A DNA stretch of 64,000 nucleotides from Pleodorina starrii (Eukaryota > Chlorophyta > Chlorophyceae > Chlamydomonadales > Volvocaceae), in contig BRXU01000023.1 of the NCBI GenBank assembly GCA_030267565.1, forward strand, positions 1,339,001-1,403,000, given 5' to 3'. The translations under genes and the position numbers were made by a program. The notes under the pieces are model-generated. The model was not told the DNA's origin and ran no database searches. It worked only from the letters and a program-made list of their open reading frames with translations. Positions 9,501 through 20,800 of the stretch are shown piece after piece. Positions within the stretch are counted from its first letter, which is position 1; each line of letters opens with the position of its first letter.

Positions 9501-12500
9501 GCCGACTCTGAGCGCGGCGCGCGGCAGGGGCGGCTAGGCCTGTCCAGACTCTCGGCGTCGCAGCAGCAGCCCCTCAAACCGCCGCCGCCAGCTGCCCAGG
9601 CAGCCGGGCTGTGCGTCATCATGCGTTGCCCCGACCTGATAGCGTCGCCCAGCGGCAACCGCCGACGCCGACGCGGCGGCGGCGGCGCCGCCGACACGGA
9701 GCGCGACGACAGCTCCTCACGGCTCCTCGCTGGCCCCGACGGCGCACGACGGAGCGTCGGCGGCGGCCGCGGCAGCAACGACCGCAGCGATGGCGGCAGC
9801 GACGACGCGCTTTGGAGCAGCGGCGCCCGCCGCCGCGACGCCGCCGCCGCGCCCGAAACCAGCTCCGTCTCGAGTCTGGGCCAGGTCTCGCAGCTGGTTG
9901 CTTGGAACCGCGCCGGCGCCATTCCGCTGATGCAGCTGGACGACTCGGCAGAGGGATGCACCCGGGCTACCCTGCTGCTGCCGCAGCCGTCGCCGCCGCC
10001 GCCGCCGCTGCCGCAGCCGCATCAACCCGACGCGCAGTCGCTGCCGCTGGCGTTGCTGCTGTCCTCGCAGGGGCGGGGAGGCCTTCTGGCCGTTGGTGGT
10101 GCCGGCGCGCGGGCGGGTCCGGCTTTGGAGCGCGCCCGGGCCGCCGGCAGCGCCACACGCCTCTCGGCGGAGGCGCTGCCGGCGAGTCCTGCCGGACACG
10201 CCGGCGGCGGCGGCAGCTTGGGCGGCGGCAGTGGAGACGCCGGGATTGGCGTCTGGGGACGCTCGCGCTCCGCATCGCAGGACTCCCGCGCCGCCGCCGC
10301 CTCCTCCGCCGGCGCCTCGCCCGCCGCCTCTCCCGGCGGCGGCGTCGCCGCCGTCGGAGCGGCGCCGGCGGCGCAGCTGCTTTACCTGGCTTGGCGCCGT
10401 GGCCAGTCGCTGGGACCGCCCTGTCCGCTGCTTCTGCTGCCCGGCGGCCTGGAGGACGTGGTTTCGGAGCTGCAGGCCATCGCGCCGCCGCCGGGCCAGA
10501 CGACGACTACGTCGTACCAGGCCTTCCTCTCCGACCTGGGCATCTGGCTGGAGGCGCTGCACGCGTCGTCCTCCTGGTCGCTCGCGTCGGCGTCATTGAC
10601 GTCGCTCGCCGCCGCCGCCGCCGCCGCCGCCGGCGGCCGCCAACGGTCCCAACCGTCGTGGCAGAGCACGGCCCACACGCTCACCGCCGGCACCGCCACC
10701 GGCTCCGGCTCCGTGCCCATGGCTAACGCCACCACCACCACCATCACCGCCAGCGTCAGCGCCGGCCCCTCCCGCGTCGGCTCCTGTGTGCCGCTGGGCC
10801 ACGTCGCCGCTGACGTCGCCGCCGCCGCCGCTGCCGCGCCCTGGCGCGCCGCGGCGCCGGGTTCGGCGCCGCGGCAGGCGGTATCCGTACTCGAGCCGCA
10901 GCCGGCCGCCTCCTCGCCCCTACGCGAGCCGCCTCAGCAGCATCACCCCGTGGAGGACCTGAGCCCCTTCCGCACCGCCGTCGCGCTGCCTCCCTTTAGC
11001 AGCCACCCGCAGCAGCACTGCGCGCAAGCGCCGCCGCCGCCGCCGCCGCCCCTACAGCAGCAGCGGTCAGGCGCGGCCCCACAGCAGCCGTCGCCCTTGC
11101 CGTCGCTACTGCAGCCGTCCGCGGGGTCACCCCGGCAGCCGCAGCCGTCACAGCCATTGCAGCAGACGCAGTCCGCGGGGCCGTCAGCCTTGACGACCGC
11201 TTCCACGACCAGCTCCGAAACCGACGAGCGACTCGCCCGCTTCGCGGAGGAGCTGCTCGCAATGGGCTGCGACCTGCTCGTCTACGCGGTCGCTCGCGGC
11301 GTGGTGGCGACCGCGCGCCTGGTCATGGGACTGCTGATGACCCACGGGTCGCGCGTCGTGCAGCGCGCGTCGCTGGCCGCCGCTGCCGCCGCCGCCGCCA
11401 GCCCGGCGGCGCCGGCATCCGCCTCGGCGGTTGCGGCCGGCGAGAGCAGTGGGGCCACACGGCGGGAAGCACAGGGCGATGGCCCGGCGGCGGCAGCGAT
11501 GAGTGGCGGTGGCGGCGGCGAGGATGTACGACAGGCGGCGCTGGTCCGCGGCGTTCTGGAGTCGTGCCGCGACAACAGCGACTGTGGTCGTACACTGCTC
11601 CATTTGGCGGTCCTCTCCGGCTCGCTGCCCATGATGCGCCTGCTGCTGGAGAGCTGGCCACAGGAGTACGGCATGCCGGTTTCGGAGCTGAACCGCCTGG
11701 ACAGAACCGGGTTGCCGCCGGTGGCGATGCTGCGCCGCGCGGGCAACGGCGCCGCGCCGCCGTCGGCCGAGTTTGCGGCGGCGGCGGCGGCGATGCTGGC
11801 GGCGCTGGGGCCGCCGCTTCTGGCGGACGGTTCGGAGGTGGCGGCGGCGGCGGCGCCGCCGCCGGCGGGCCTGTCGGGCTGGCGGTGGGGCTTACAGTCA
11901 GTGCAGGAGAGCAGCGAGGCGTCGTCGTCACTCGGCGCCGGCGTCGCCGTGACGCGACCGACCCACGGGTCGGCCGCCGCCGCCGGCCGCGGCAGCGCCG
12001 ACGTTGGCAGCGCGGGCACGGCATCCGAAGCCGCTCGGGAATTGGGCCTGGAGCAGGGCTGGCGTGTCGGGTACGAGGCCGAATACAGCGGTGCCCTCCG
12101 GCGGCGCGTGAGGGCGGCATCGGCGGCGGCGTCCGCGCCCCAGGTTGCCGTCTCCGCCGCCGATGTTGCCGCCGATGTTGCGGCTGCTCTCACGCCGCGA
12201 CCTGCCGATGCCCAGCCGGCAGGCGGCGCGGCAGCGCGGCCGCTGCTGCCCTGGGCGCTGTGGGCCGCGGTCCAGATGCTGCTGGGCGCAGTCCAGGTGC
12301 GCGACGTTTGAGTACGATAACTACCCTGGCAGGGAAAGCCCTGGAAGCCCACCCACGTCTCAACGGCACGACCATCGTATAACATCGTATAGTGTGGGGC
12401 CCTGTATTCTATTACACGCGCATCTCTACTGTATTAGGTTCTTCGTGTGGGTAGGAGAGCCATGCACGCACCTGCACTTGCCCATGACGCGGCCACCGAG

Positions 12501-13559
12501 GCGGCCCCTTAGCTGCCTGCTCCTGGAAGTCGGGAGTCCCGCGCGTCGGCCCCCAAGCCCGCGTGCCCCGACCGAGGAACCCTGCCTGTAGCGCCTGCCT
12601 GTCCCTGCCTGGACAGAACCCCGCGCCCGCCCGCCCGCCCTACCTACCTACCTACCTACCTACCTACCTACCTACCTACCTACCTACCTACCTACCTACC
12701 TACCTACCCACCTACCCACCTACCTACCTACCTACCTACCTTTCCGCGCAGGCGCTCGTGGCGTTGCTGTTCGCCATGCCCCGCGCGCGTTCCCTGCCCC
12801 CCGCCGCCTCCCTGTTGACCCTCCCGGGAGCGCTGCTGTGGCTGCCCTGCATGTGCCTCCTCGCCACCAGCTGCCTAACCGCAGCGGCGCTGCTGCTGCC
12901 GCCGCCGCCGCCGCCGCTGCTAGCGCTGCATCGCCACTGGCGGGCTGCGCTGCCGTCCTGGCTTCCGGCGGCGTTCACCTCCGCCGGCCGCACACTGTCC
13001 ACTGTGCTGTCGCTGGCGGCGGCGGTGGAGCTCCCGCACGCGCGGCACGGCGGCGGAGCCGCCGCCGCCGCCGCCGCCGCCGGCGGCGGCGGGTGGCCGC
13101 AAGCTCTGATGCCTGGCGGCAGTAGGATGTGTGGCGCGGAGGTGATCTCGAGAATCGTGACCATGACGCTGGCGCCCTCGGCGGTGGAGGCGGTGAGTGG
13201 TGGCGCACGGAAGGATGGAAGGAAGGGGCACTGAGCGAGCCCCCACATTACGGTACACCAAAACGCACCCCGCCGCTCCCCCTGGCCCCCCCGGTCCCCC
13301 TGGCCCTCCTCCCACCGCACCGCAGGCTTACGTCGAGCCGCCCGTGCGCGCCATGCTGCTGATTAGCGAGTACGGCACTCCGCTCCTGTATGTCGTACTG
13401 TACGACGGTTTTGCCGCGGCAGTGATGTGGCTGTCGTACGCTGCGGCGAACGTGGTCCTGGGGCTGGCGCTTGTGGCACTGATGGATGGGCACGCCCGCG
13501 CCAGGGCCGCGGCGGCGGCGGCGGCGACCGCGGCGGCGGCCGTTTTGCAGGCGGAGTGA
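6552..13559 (+). CDS. Giant ankyrin-repeat protein with C-terminal membrane segments
   Basis: Model: exons 6552-6914, 7272-12296, 12752-13192 and 13326-13559 (TGA); every intron is phase 0; predicted 2020 aa. Intron 1 uses a GC donor (CAG|GCAAGT). An ankyrin-like unit lies at about residues 138-161 (PPLHIAVGQGCIHLVVLLLE) and a second at about 1555-1585 (GRTLLHLAVLSGSLPMMRLLLE). Between them is about 1400 residues of Ala/Gly/Ser/Gln/Pro-rich sequence with no recognised domain. Exons 3-4 encode hydrophobic stretches (LLWLPCMCLLATSCLTAAALL; AAANVVLGLALVALM), suggesting a membrane-anchored C-terminus with the repeats on one side. Few ankyrin units are recognisable, so partners and function are unknown. 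Two palindromes GACCCACGGGTC lie inside the coding sequence. The long exon could hide small introns, but the frame is open throughout. Confidence 0.7.
12641..12740. repeat. (TACC)n tetranucleotide microsatellite
   Basis: About 25 units of TACC with two CCCA-type variants. It lies in intron 2 of the ankyrin gene and ends about 10 bp before the acceptor at 12750-12751. Confidence 0.97.
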
Positions 13560-16500
13560 GTCAAGGCTAGAGAACCACGGCTGCTGCGGCGGCGGCGGCT
13601 TTAAATACGGCTGCTTCGGCTGCTTCCTTGGGCCGCTGCCGCGGCTGTGGCGGCGGCGGCGGCCTCATTCGGTCGCTGCTGCTGCTGCTGCTGCGGCGGC
13701 GGCAGTTGCGGCGGGGTCCCTGGAGCTGTCCGCTGCTTCTGGACGCATTCCCTCCATGCGGCGTAACGTCACGCAAGGGCAGTGCCCGACGGAGGCGGGA
13801 GGGGCTGACTGGCGGCACATATACCCAGCACACACACACACGCGTGTGTGCTGGGTAAGTGCTGGGTGGGTAGGTGTGTAGGTGAGAGAGGCGCGGTCAT
13901 CATCCTGAAGAACCCTTACCTCGCTCCCGCCGCTACGCATGGGTCCGATTCAGTTTGATTGTGACTGGCTTGTGGGAGCCATTCTTTCATTCGCTGACTT
14001 CATGCCGTGTGAGTGCCGTTGGAGAGCTGGTCCGCTGCTGCTGCTTTTGACGGTGGCAGTCGTGTCGACGGAGCATCCGCACGCACGCACAGGCAAACGG
14101 ACGACGGCGTGCTGCGTGGGTTCGCGGGTTAGTTGTGTGTATGGGTTAGTTGTTTTGTGCGCTGGGTTAGTTAGTTGGTTCGCTGTGCAATGGGGTGGTT
14201 TTTGCTTGGGTCTTTGGCAGTGACAGCACGCGGTAATAGGTGGGCAGACAAGGGTTACCGTATTTGGTGTGTATGCGTGAGTGCGTGTGTATGTGCCGGG
14301 TGTGTGCGGCCCAAGTTGGAAGTAAAAACATGTGTTGCAGCAGGAATCCAATCATGCGTGCTCCTCTCTGTATCCTCTACCTCATATCCTGGTGGTGAGG
14401 TAGTCCCTCGCAGTGAACGTGAGGTTGCGGAGAGGTGTGAGGTTTGTGGGCGTTATGGGTTTTGCGTGGGCCCGAGAAACTGGCTTTGTGTGGGCGAGAT
14501 CAAAACGCCGAGGAAAGGAAACTTGAGCGGGGGCCCGGGCGCGTCGTTGCGTGCACCTCACCCGGCCTTGTGGCTGCCTCCGTATTATTTTTGTTGGCAA
14601 CCAGAATCCAGAATCCAAAAAATACGAAAACGAAAGGCCGGCGATTCGAAGCAGCGCGCTCGCCGTGTTGCAACGGACGGATGTACGACGGACGTACGAC
14701 GTGCTGAGAGGGCACAGCAGGACCCTATTTGCGTGTTCGTCGTGCGTGTTGTGTACGAATGTGGGGTTGGGGAACCCCTTGGGTCGATGTGGGTCCCATT
14801 TCGTTGTATGCACGCGTGTGTGTACGGATTTGCAGTTTGTGCGATAACTACTTGCCGCGCACACGTGCGCGTTATGAAATGATATCGTACGACATCGCAC
14901 GCACGCGCGTGCGTGTACGGCACCTACTGCGTGTGCGTATGGCGATAGATCTGGGGTGCAGCAGCAGGGAGGGCGTGATGCGTACGTGCTTAAGAGGGGC
15001 GAAGGTCTTGCGCGTTGGTTGTTGCGGACGGTGCGGTTCGAATTGGGGTGTGTGTGTGTGTGTGTGTGGGTGTTTAATTGCCGTGTGTGGATGTACGGAT
15101 GCTCATTCCGTTGCAGAATGAAATGCAATCGAGCTTGGATGAACCCTTTATCTTACAGTACGGACCCAATAGGATCACCCACCGGTGCGTGCACACCACA
15201 CCAAAAGTCCAAACCGCACCCGACTCCGCTGCGGCTTGCTTTGCTTTGCTTTGTGCGCCGCGCGCTTGGCTGGTTGTTGTTGGTATACTGGGTTTTATAT
15301 AATTTCAAGATGACCGCTACCTACCTACCAACCTGCCTACCTGCCTACCGGGCTAGGCGGGGTTAGGAGCGGTGACGGCGAAGTAGGGGCGGGGCCACAG
15401 CGGATTGGAAATTGGGATTACTTGCTTTGCTTTGCTGCCTTGCTTGCTTGCTTGGTTGCTTGCTTTGCTTTGCTTGCTTGGTTGGGCAGCAGGGAGGACG
15501 GATGGGGGACGATCTTGCCGGTGGGCCGTTGGGAGAGGCGTAGGCAGGTTGGGTTGCTGTGTCGTTATTTTGTTACAGTTAGAGGGGATCCAGGATCTAG
15601 CGCCTGGACCTCCGGGAAGGGGTAGAGCCAACGGGGCCAGCCAGTAGTGGCAGGTACCGGTGGTTGTCGAAATATCAGTTGCCATCCGGACCAGTCCGTC
15701 CTCCGTCGTACTTCAGTCCCTACTGTGGCCGGCTCGACTAGTGAGGATCTGCTCACGTTGCTGTGAGTTTTGCGGAGTCGCGGCGACGGGTGCTTGTGGC
15801 GCGATCGATTGGTCTGGTTGGGACGCAGGCACGGAGGCACGGAGGCACGGATTGATTGGTCTGGCTGGCACGGAGGCACGGAGGCACCGGAGCTGGCTGG
15901 CTCCCACCCGCACCACACCACATCCATCGGCGCCCAATCCTGTCGTGTCATGTGCCAGACATGATGTGTGGGTGTGGGTGTGTGGTGTCTAGCTGGAAGA
16001 CGGCCTCGACCACCTCTTTTTTTGTGAGTTGGAGACCGGAGACGGAGGCGCTTGCTTGTCTAGGCCGACTTCCGTCCGCCCCCGGCGCGTGGGATTGGGA
16101 CTGGCTCGGGTTGGCTCGCTGCTGCTGCTGCTGTTATGCTGCTGCTGATGAGGATGAGGATGATGCTGTTATGCTGCTGCTGCTGCTGTGGTTGACTGGT
16201 CAACAGCGTGTCTGGCCTCGAGTACGGTACCTGGGTATCTTGGCGGGGATTCGGCCATTTAGGTAATGTCGGCTGCTCCATATACCTCAATTTGCACCGC
16301 ATCTTGAGCCGAGTAGTGCAACGCGGAGTAGTGTTTGACCGCAGACCAGGTAATGGCTGTGGCTGTGTGTTACCGTACTTTTTGGTGGCTTTCCTTGCTC
16401 TTGCTTGCCGCGTGTAGGAGCGAGGACACGGCGTTTACGGCAGTGTGGCACGCGTGCGTGCGAGCCCACCACTTGCAGTCGTGGTGCACGCACGCCTCCG

Positions 16501-17864
16501 CCACGCTTCGCAGTGGGTCCATGCACTGCGCCCGCCCCGCCACTGCAGCCAACAGCGGCCCGTTGCGACGGCACCTAAACGTTTCTTAAGACTGGCCCAC
16601 CCAGCAAGGTGGTTGGTGGTGTTGGTGGTGGGGGGCCCCTGCTGCACGTGATGTGTGAAAGCCCACGAGGTGGGGCTGGGCGGTGGGGCCCGTCCTTGAT
16701 TTGCCGGGCGAGGCTCGAGGATCTGTCTGGCGAGGTTGTGTCGACCTGACGTCAACCGCCCCATCCACCACCACCACCACCACTACCCATCCACCGACAC
16801 AAACCCTAAGACCTGATTTGGCGGAGGACGGCAGTGTTGTGGGCAGCGGACAGCGGCCGTCAAGTGCTCGTGTCGGGGTTTGAGGGTAGGTTCGCATTCC
16901 AAAGGGGTGGTGGTGGTGTCGATGGCGATGGAATTTGGTGGAGGTGGCGGTTGGTGGCGGTGGTTGGCGGAGGTGGTTGGCGGCGGCAGCCCGGTGGTGG
17001 TTGGTGGAGGTGGTTGGTGGCTAACACTTCAGACTACTGAGTGCATGGGAGGCAGCGGCGATTGTCGACTGTCTTTGCGTTCTCGGGAGGGAAGGACGCT
17101 TACGCGCACATGCAGGGGCGCAGAGAGGCATCTCGCGCCGCGTCATCAGTGGATGGTACCGGTAGAGCATTGGGGCCATGTATGGTGCGGTCGTCGCAGT
17201 CGCGGTCGAGGGAGCCCTGAGGGCCCGGTAACGAACTTGGGGCGCGTCGCAACGCGGCACGCTGACTTCAAGAGGCCGACAGCAACAGCACCGCATCCAA
17301 CCCCCCGCCCATGCCCAGCGGTGAGAGAGGACCCCAACATTCTGAAAGAGACGGACTGTCGCTTCTCGCGACATGGGGGTGGTGCGAGATCACCCAGGTC
17401 TCCGCCGGTGTGATAGCGTGGATGTATGGATGACGCGTTCCGTGCAGGGCAGCAAAGGCAGCTGGCGGGCCCGCTGGCGGGCCAATACACAGAGGATTAT
17501 AGCGCCCCACTTTTCAAAGCCATTCGCTGGAGGTATGTCCACGGAGCGCAGCTAAAGTAAAGTACCAATGCGTACGCGAATATTACGCGGGTGGGCACGT
17601 CGTATACACCGTCCAAACTGAGTAGAGATCAAGTTGACGCTCCAACCCGGTAGAAGCGACAGAGCCTTATGTATCTTGGTCCTGGTTAACCTGAAAATAC
17701 GTTGCCAGGAAGTCGGGTTTGCGGTTGTGTCAGGCTAGGCTGACTCCGGAAAGTTAGTCCGGTGTGTTTCAACACAGGAATGTGTTGATATTAAGTTGGA
17801 CCTTTTTTGTAAATACATCAAGATTTCAGCGTTCCTGCCTGCGAACGCTGGTGCCGTTCTCAAA
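13560..17864. other. Long intergenic region, 3' of the ankyrin gene and 5' of the FIST gene
   Basis: About 4.3 kb without a supported gene. It holds a GCGTGTGTGCTGGGT hairpin (see separate entry), many TG/GTGTGCG tracts (14.2-15.1 kb), TGCTT repeats (15.42-15.48 kb), GGCACGGA repeats (15.83-15.89 kb), GGTGG runs (16.9-17.03 kb), and clustered GTACGAC words near 14.68-14.9 kb. A small frame at 16353-16589 begins with a signal-peptide-like hydrophobic stretch but has no other support. The last 300 bp are AT-richer and probably contain the FIST promoter. Confidence 0.55.
13823..13856. repeat. Perfect 13-bp inverted repeat downstream of the ankyrin gene
   Basis: Arms 13823-13835 (ACCCAGCACACAC) and 13844-13856 are separated by 8 bp that include a CGCG centre. 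It lies about 265 bp after the ankyrin stop, so it may be a 3' UTR stem-loop. Confidence 0.85.
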
Positions 17865-20800
17865 ATGGCTTCGCCCGCGATGGCTCAGCCTGTCTCTGGA
17901 CCTTTCCCGGCGGCCTCCTTCCTGCAAGCTCGGGGTATCGGAGGGCCACGACCTCGCGGCCTGAGCGTCCCGATGCTTGTCCCGTCGGCTTTCAGCGGCC
18001 CCGGAACCGCGTCCTCCGCGCCATCCGGCCACATCGCCGCACGGGCGCAGGGCGCGGCAAGCGCGGCAAGCGGCACCGGCCTTCTCCCAGCGTGGGATCC
18101 ATCCCGAGGCCGGGCAGCTGCGCCGACGGGCGCTCCCGCTCCCGCGTGTGCCCAGGGCCCAGCCCCGGCCAGCCGTGGCCGTGGCGGTGGCCGCGGCCGG
18201 GCTCGCCGTGGCCAGCAGCCTCGGCCGTTGCAAGCCGTTGGAGGCAGCGGCGGCGGAGGCAGTTCATCTCAGGGCCGCATCGCATCTGAAGTCCGCACCC
18301 CGAACGGCTCCATCCGGTGGGGTTGCTATCTGTCCCGGCGATCCACTCTGGAGGTGAGCGAGTGGGGAATCCAACTAGGGTGTGGGGATAACTAAGGTTT
18401 GGGGACCAGGGCCTGGGCCGGCGGCCTTTCTTCCCGGAAGGATGCCGCAAAACCCACAAACCTGCGCACACGCACGTACCCGCACACACACACGTACCCA
18501 CACACATGCGCACAATATCTCGAGCCAGCTACACATTGTGGGCCGTGCACACGCAGGACGCGGTGGACGAGTGCATTGCGCAGATCCGGCGGGCGATGCG
18601 ATCCGGATCTGGATCTGGATCCGGATCCCGATCCGGCGAGGGCTCCCCGACGGACCCCCAGCCCGAGCTGGCCATCGTGTTTCTGTCGGCCGCCTTCGGT
18701 TCGGACTTTGATCGGCTGGTGCCGCTGCTGCGGGAGCGGCTGCCCTCGCTCAAGCACGTGTTCGGATGCTCGGTGGGATGGGGAGGAGGGGAGGGAGGGA
18801 GGGGGGAAGGGAGGCTGGGAGGGAGGGAGGCCGGTCGGGGCCGAGGGCGGGGGCTGAGGGAGGGGGGCAGCGGCGAGGGCGGGCGCGGGCGGCCCGCCGC
18901 CCGGCCCGGCCCGGCCTTCCCGCCTCTTTTCATGGGCTCATGGCTATTGCTTTTGGGACGCGACTGGCTCCTCGCCTGTTGCCTGCCTCCCTCACCCGCC
19001 CACGCGCCCTCCCGCCCGCACACTCACCCCACCTCCCAACTCGATCCCTATCCCTATCTCCATCCCTGTCCCGGTCCGTAGGCGTTTGGTGTCCTGGGCG
19101 GCGGCAAATCGGGCACCACGGAGGCGGACGGGGAGCCGGCCCTCAGCTTGACGCTGGGGTCGCTGCCGGGGGTGAGTCGGCCAGGGCCCTGATGTGGGTT
19201 ACTGCTGTGCTGCCCGTGCGCACGACCGGAGAGAGCGGCAGTAACGCAGTGCCGCGCTAACATGCTGATGCATCCTCCCCCGCTCCCTCCCTTCCCGCGA
19301 CCTCTTTCTCCCCAGGTGGACATTCGGGTGTTTCACACGCTCCGAAGCAGCGTGCCGGAGGAGGGTGAGCAGCGCACAGCGCGCCGCATTTGGGTCCTGG
19401 GGCGGCGGTTGGGAGCTGGGGTGGTGGCGGCGGCGGCGGCCCCCATGGTTGGGAGCTGGGCGGGCGGGCGTCCCTGAACCCACGTGCCGTGTTGTAATCT
19501 TGTCTTGAAGTAAAGCGCCGATGTGGGAGCGGGGAGAAAAGGTGACCCACGGGTCGGCCCGCGTCCCGCCACAGCATTGGGGGGGGGGCGCCACCGCCGC
19601 TGCTCTGCCACCTCTTTCTTTCCTCCCGCTCGTCTGCTCGCCTCAAACTCTCTCGCCCCCCCTAGACGGCGTTTTTCGTTACTTTTACCGTTCACGGGCT
19701 CCGGCCTATACGTGGATACCCCCTAGGGCGCTAGGGGTTCGCACCATGCCGGCGACGGCTGCGGCGAGTTTGCCCTTTCTTGCTGAAACTGCGTACCTAA
19801 TTTTCCCGCATTACCGAAGTTGCCGAATTCGCCCAATCACCCAAGCCGTCTCCTCCCCGCCCCGGCGCCCTGCCCGTCATCTCGCCGGCGCCTGTGCCCG
19901 CCTCCTGCCCCCCTGTGGTTTCGGGGCGCGCAGACGCCGCCGTGGAGCGCTGGGCCGAGTTCGTTGGCGTGCCGGCGGACACCAACCGCCACGTGTCCTT
20001 CCTCATGTTCAGTGACCCACGGTTCACTCAGCTGTACAATATCCTCGAGGGGCTCGACTATTCCTTCCCGCGTGCGGCCAAGCTGGGTGAGCCTCAGTGT
20101 GACCCGTGACCCGTGGGTCAGAGACTTTCCCGCGTAAAGGTGTCATTCATGGGTCATTAGGGTTTGCCGAGTGACCCGTGGGTCATTCATTGAGTTTGCC
20201 GGGTCGTAACTTCCCGCCCGCAGGAGGAATGCTCAGCGTGGGGGTCCGCTCCCGCCAGAGGGCCATGTTCGCCTGGAGTGCGCAGCAGGACGTCCGGACG
20301 CGCGTCAAGCCGAGGGCTGCCGCGGCGGCGGCGGCGGCGGCCGCCGCCGCCGCCGCCACAACCAGCGCCGATGCCGAGATCGAAGTCGCCGGCCGCGACG
20401 CACAGGGCGGCGGAGGCGGCGGCGGGGGGTGGCTTCAGCGTTCGTTGAATTTGATCAGCAGGCTGACTGGGCAGAGTGGCGCAGGCAGTAAGGAGGGCGG
20501 CTTGCGCGTGTTTGGCGGCGGTGGGGGCGGCGGCGGCGGCGCCGCCGCCGCCGCCGTTGACGAGGACGCGGACACGGTTATGAGCAACGGCATGTACTTG
20601 TACGGCGCAGTATGTCTCGTACTGCACGGCGACGTAAAGCTGGACTCGATCGTGTCGCAGGTGGGGACGAACCCATTACGTACCCAGTGCTGCCGTCGTC
20701 GCCGCGGGGACCTGTTTTGTCCTTTTTGTTCTGTCCTTGACCCCTCTTAGCCCTATCCTCAGCCCTAGTCTCAGCCCTAGTCTCAGCCCCATTCCACCTA

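Noticed and set aside
8198..9961. 587-codon minus-strand open frame opposite the ankyrin gene
   Set aside because: It is the antisense shadow of GC-rich, stop-poor coding sequence; it has no domain, no splice context, and Pro/Ser/Ala runs that mirror the sense Gly/Ala runs.
12641..12740. TACC tetranucleotide read as a repetitive protein (PTYLPTYL)
   Set aside because: It sits between a strong donor and acceptor of matching phase, so it is intronic.
14382..15128. Minus-strand open frame of 248 codons in the 14-15 kb region
   Set aside because: Composed of TG/CA repeat readings (HTHTHTH) with no domain and no supporting splice pattern.
16353..16589. Small plus-strand frame beginning with a signal-peptide-like stretch
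   Set aside because: Only about 78 codons, no homology recognised, no promoter or splice context; hydrophobic runs arise easily from CTTGCT repeats here.
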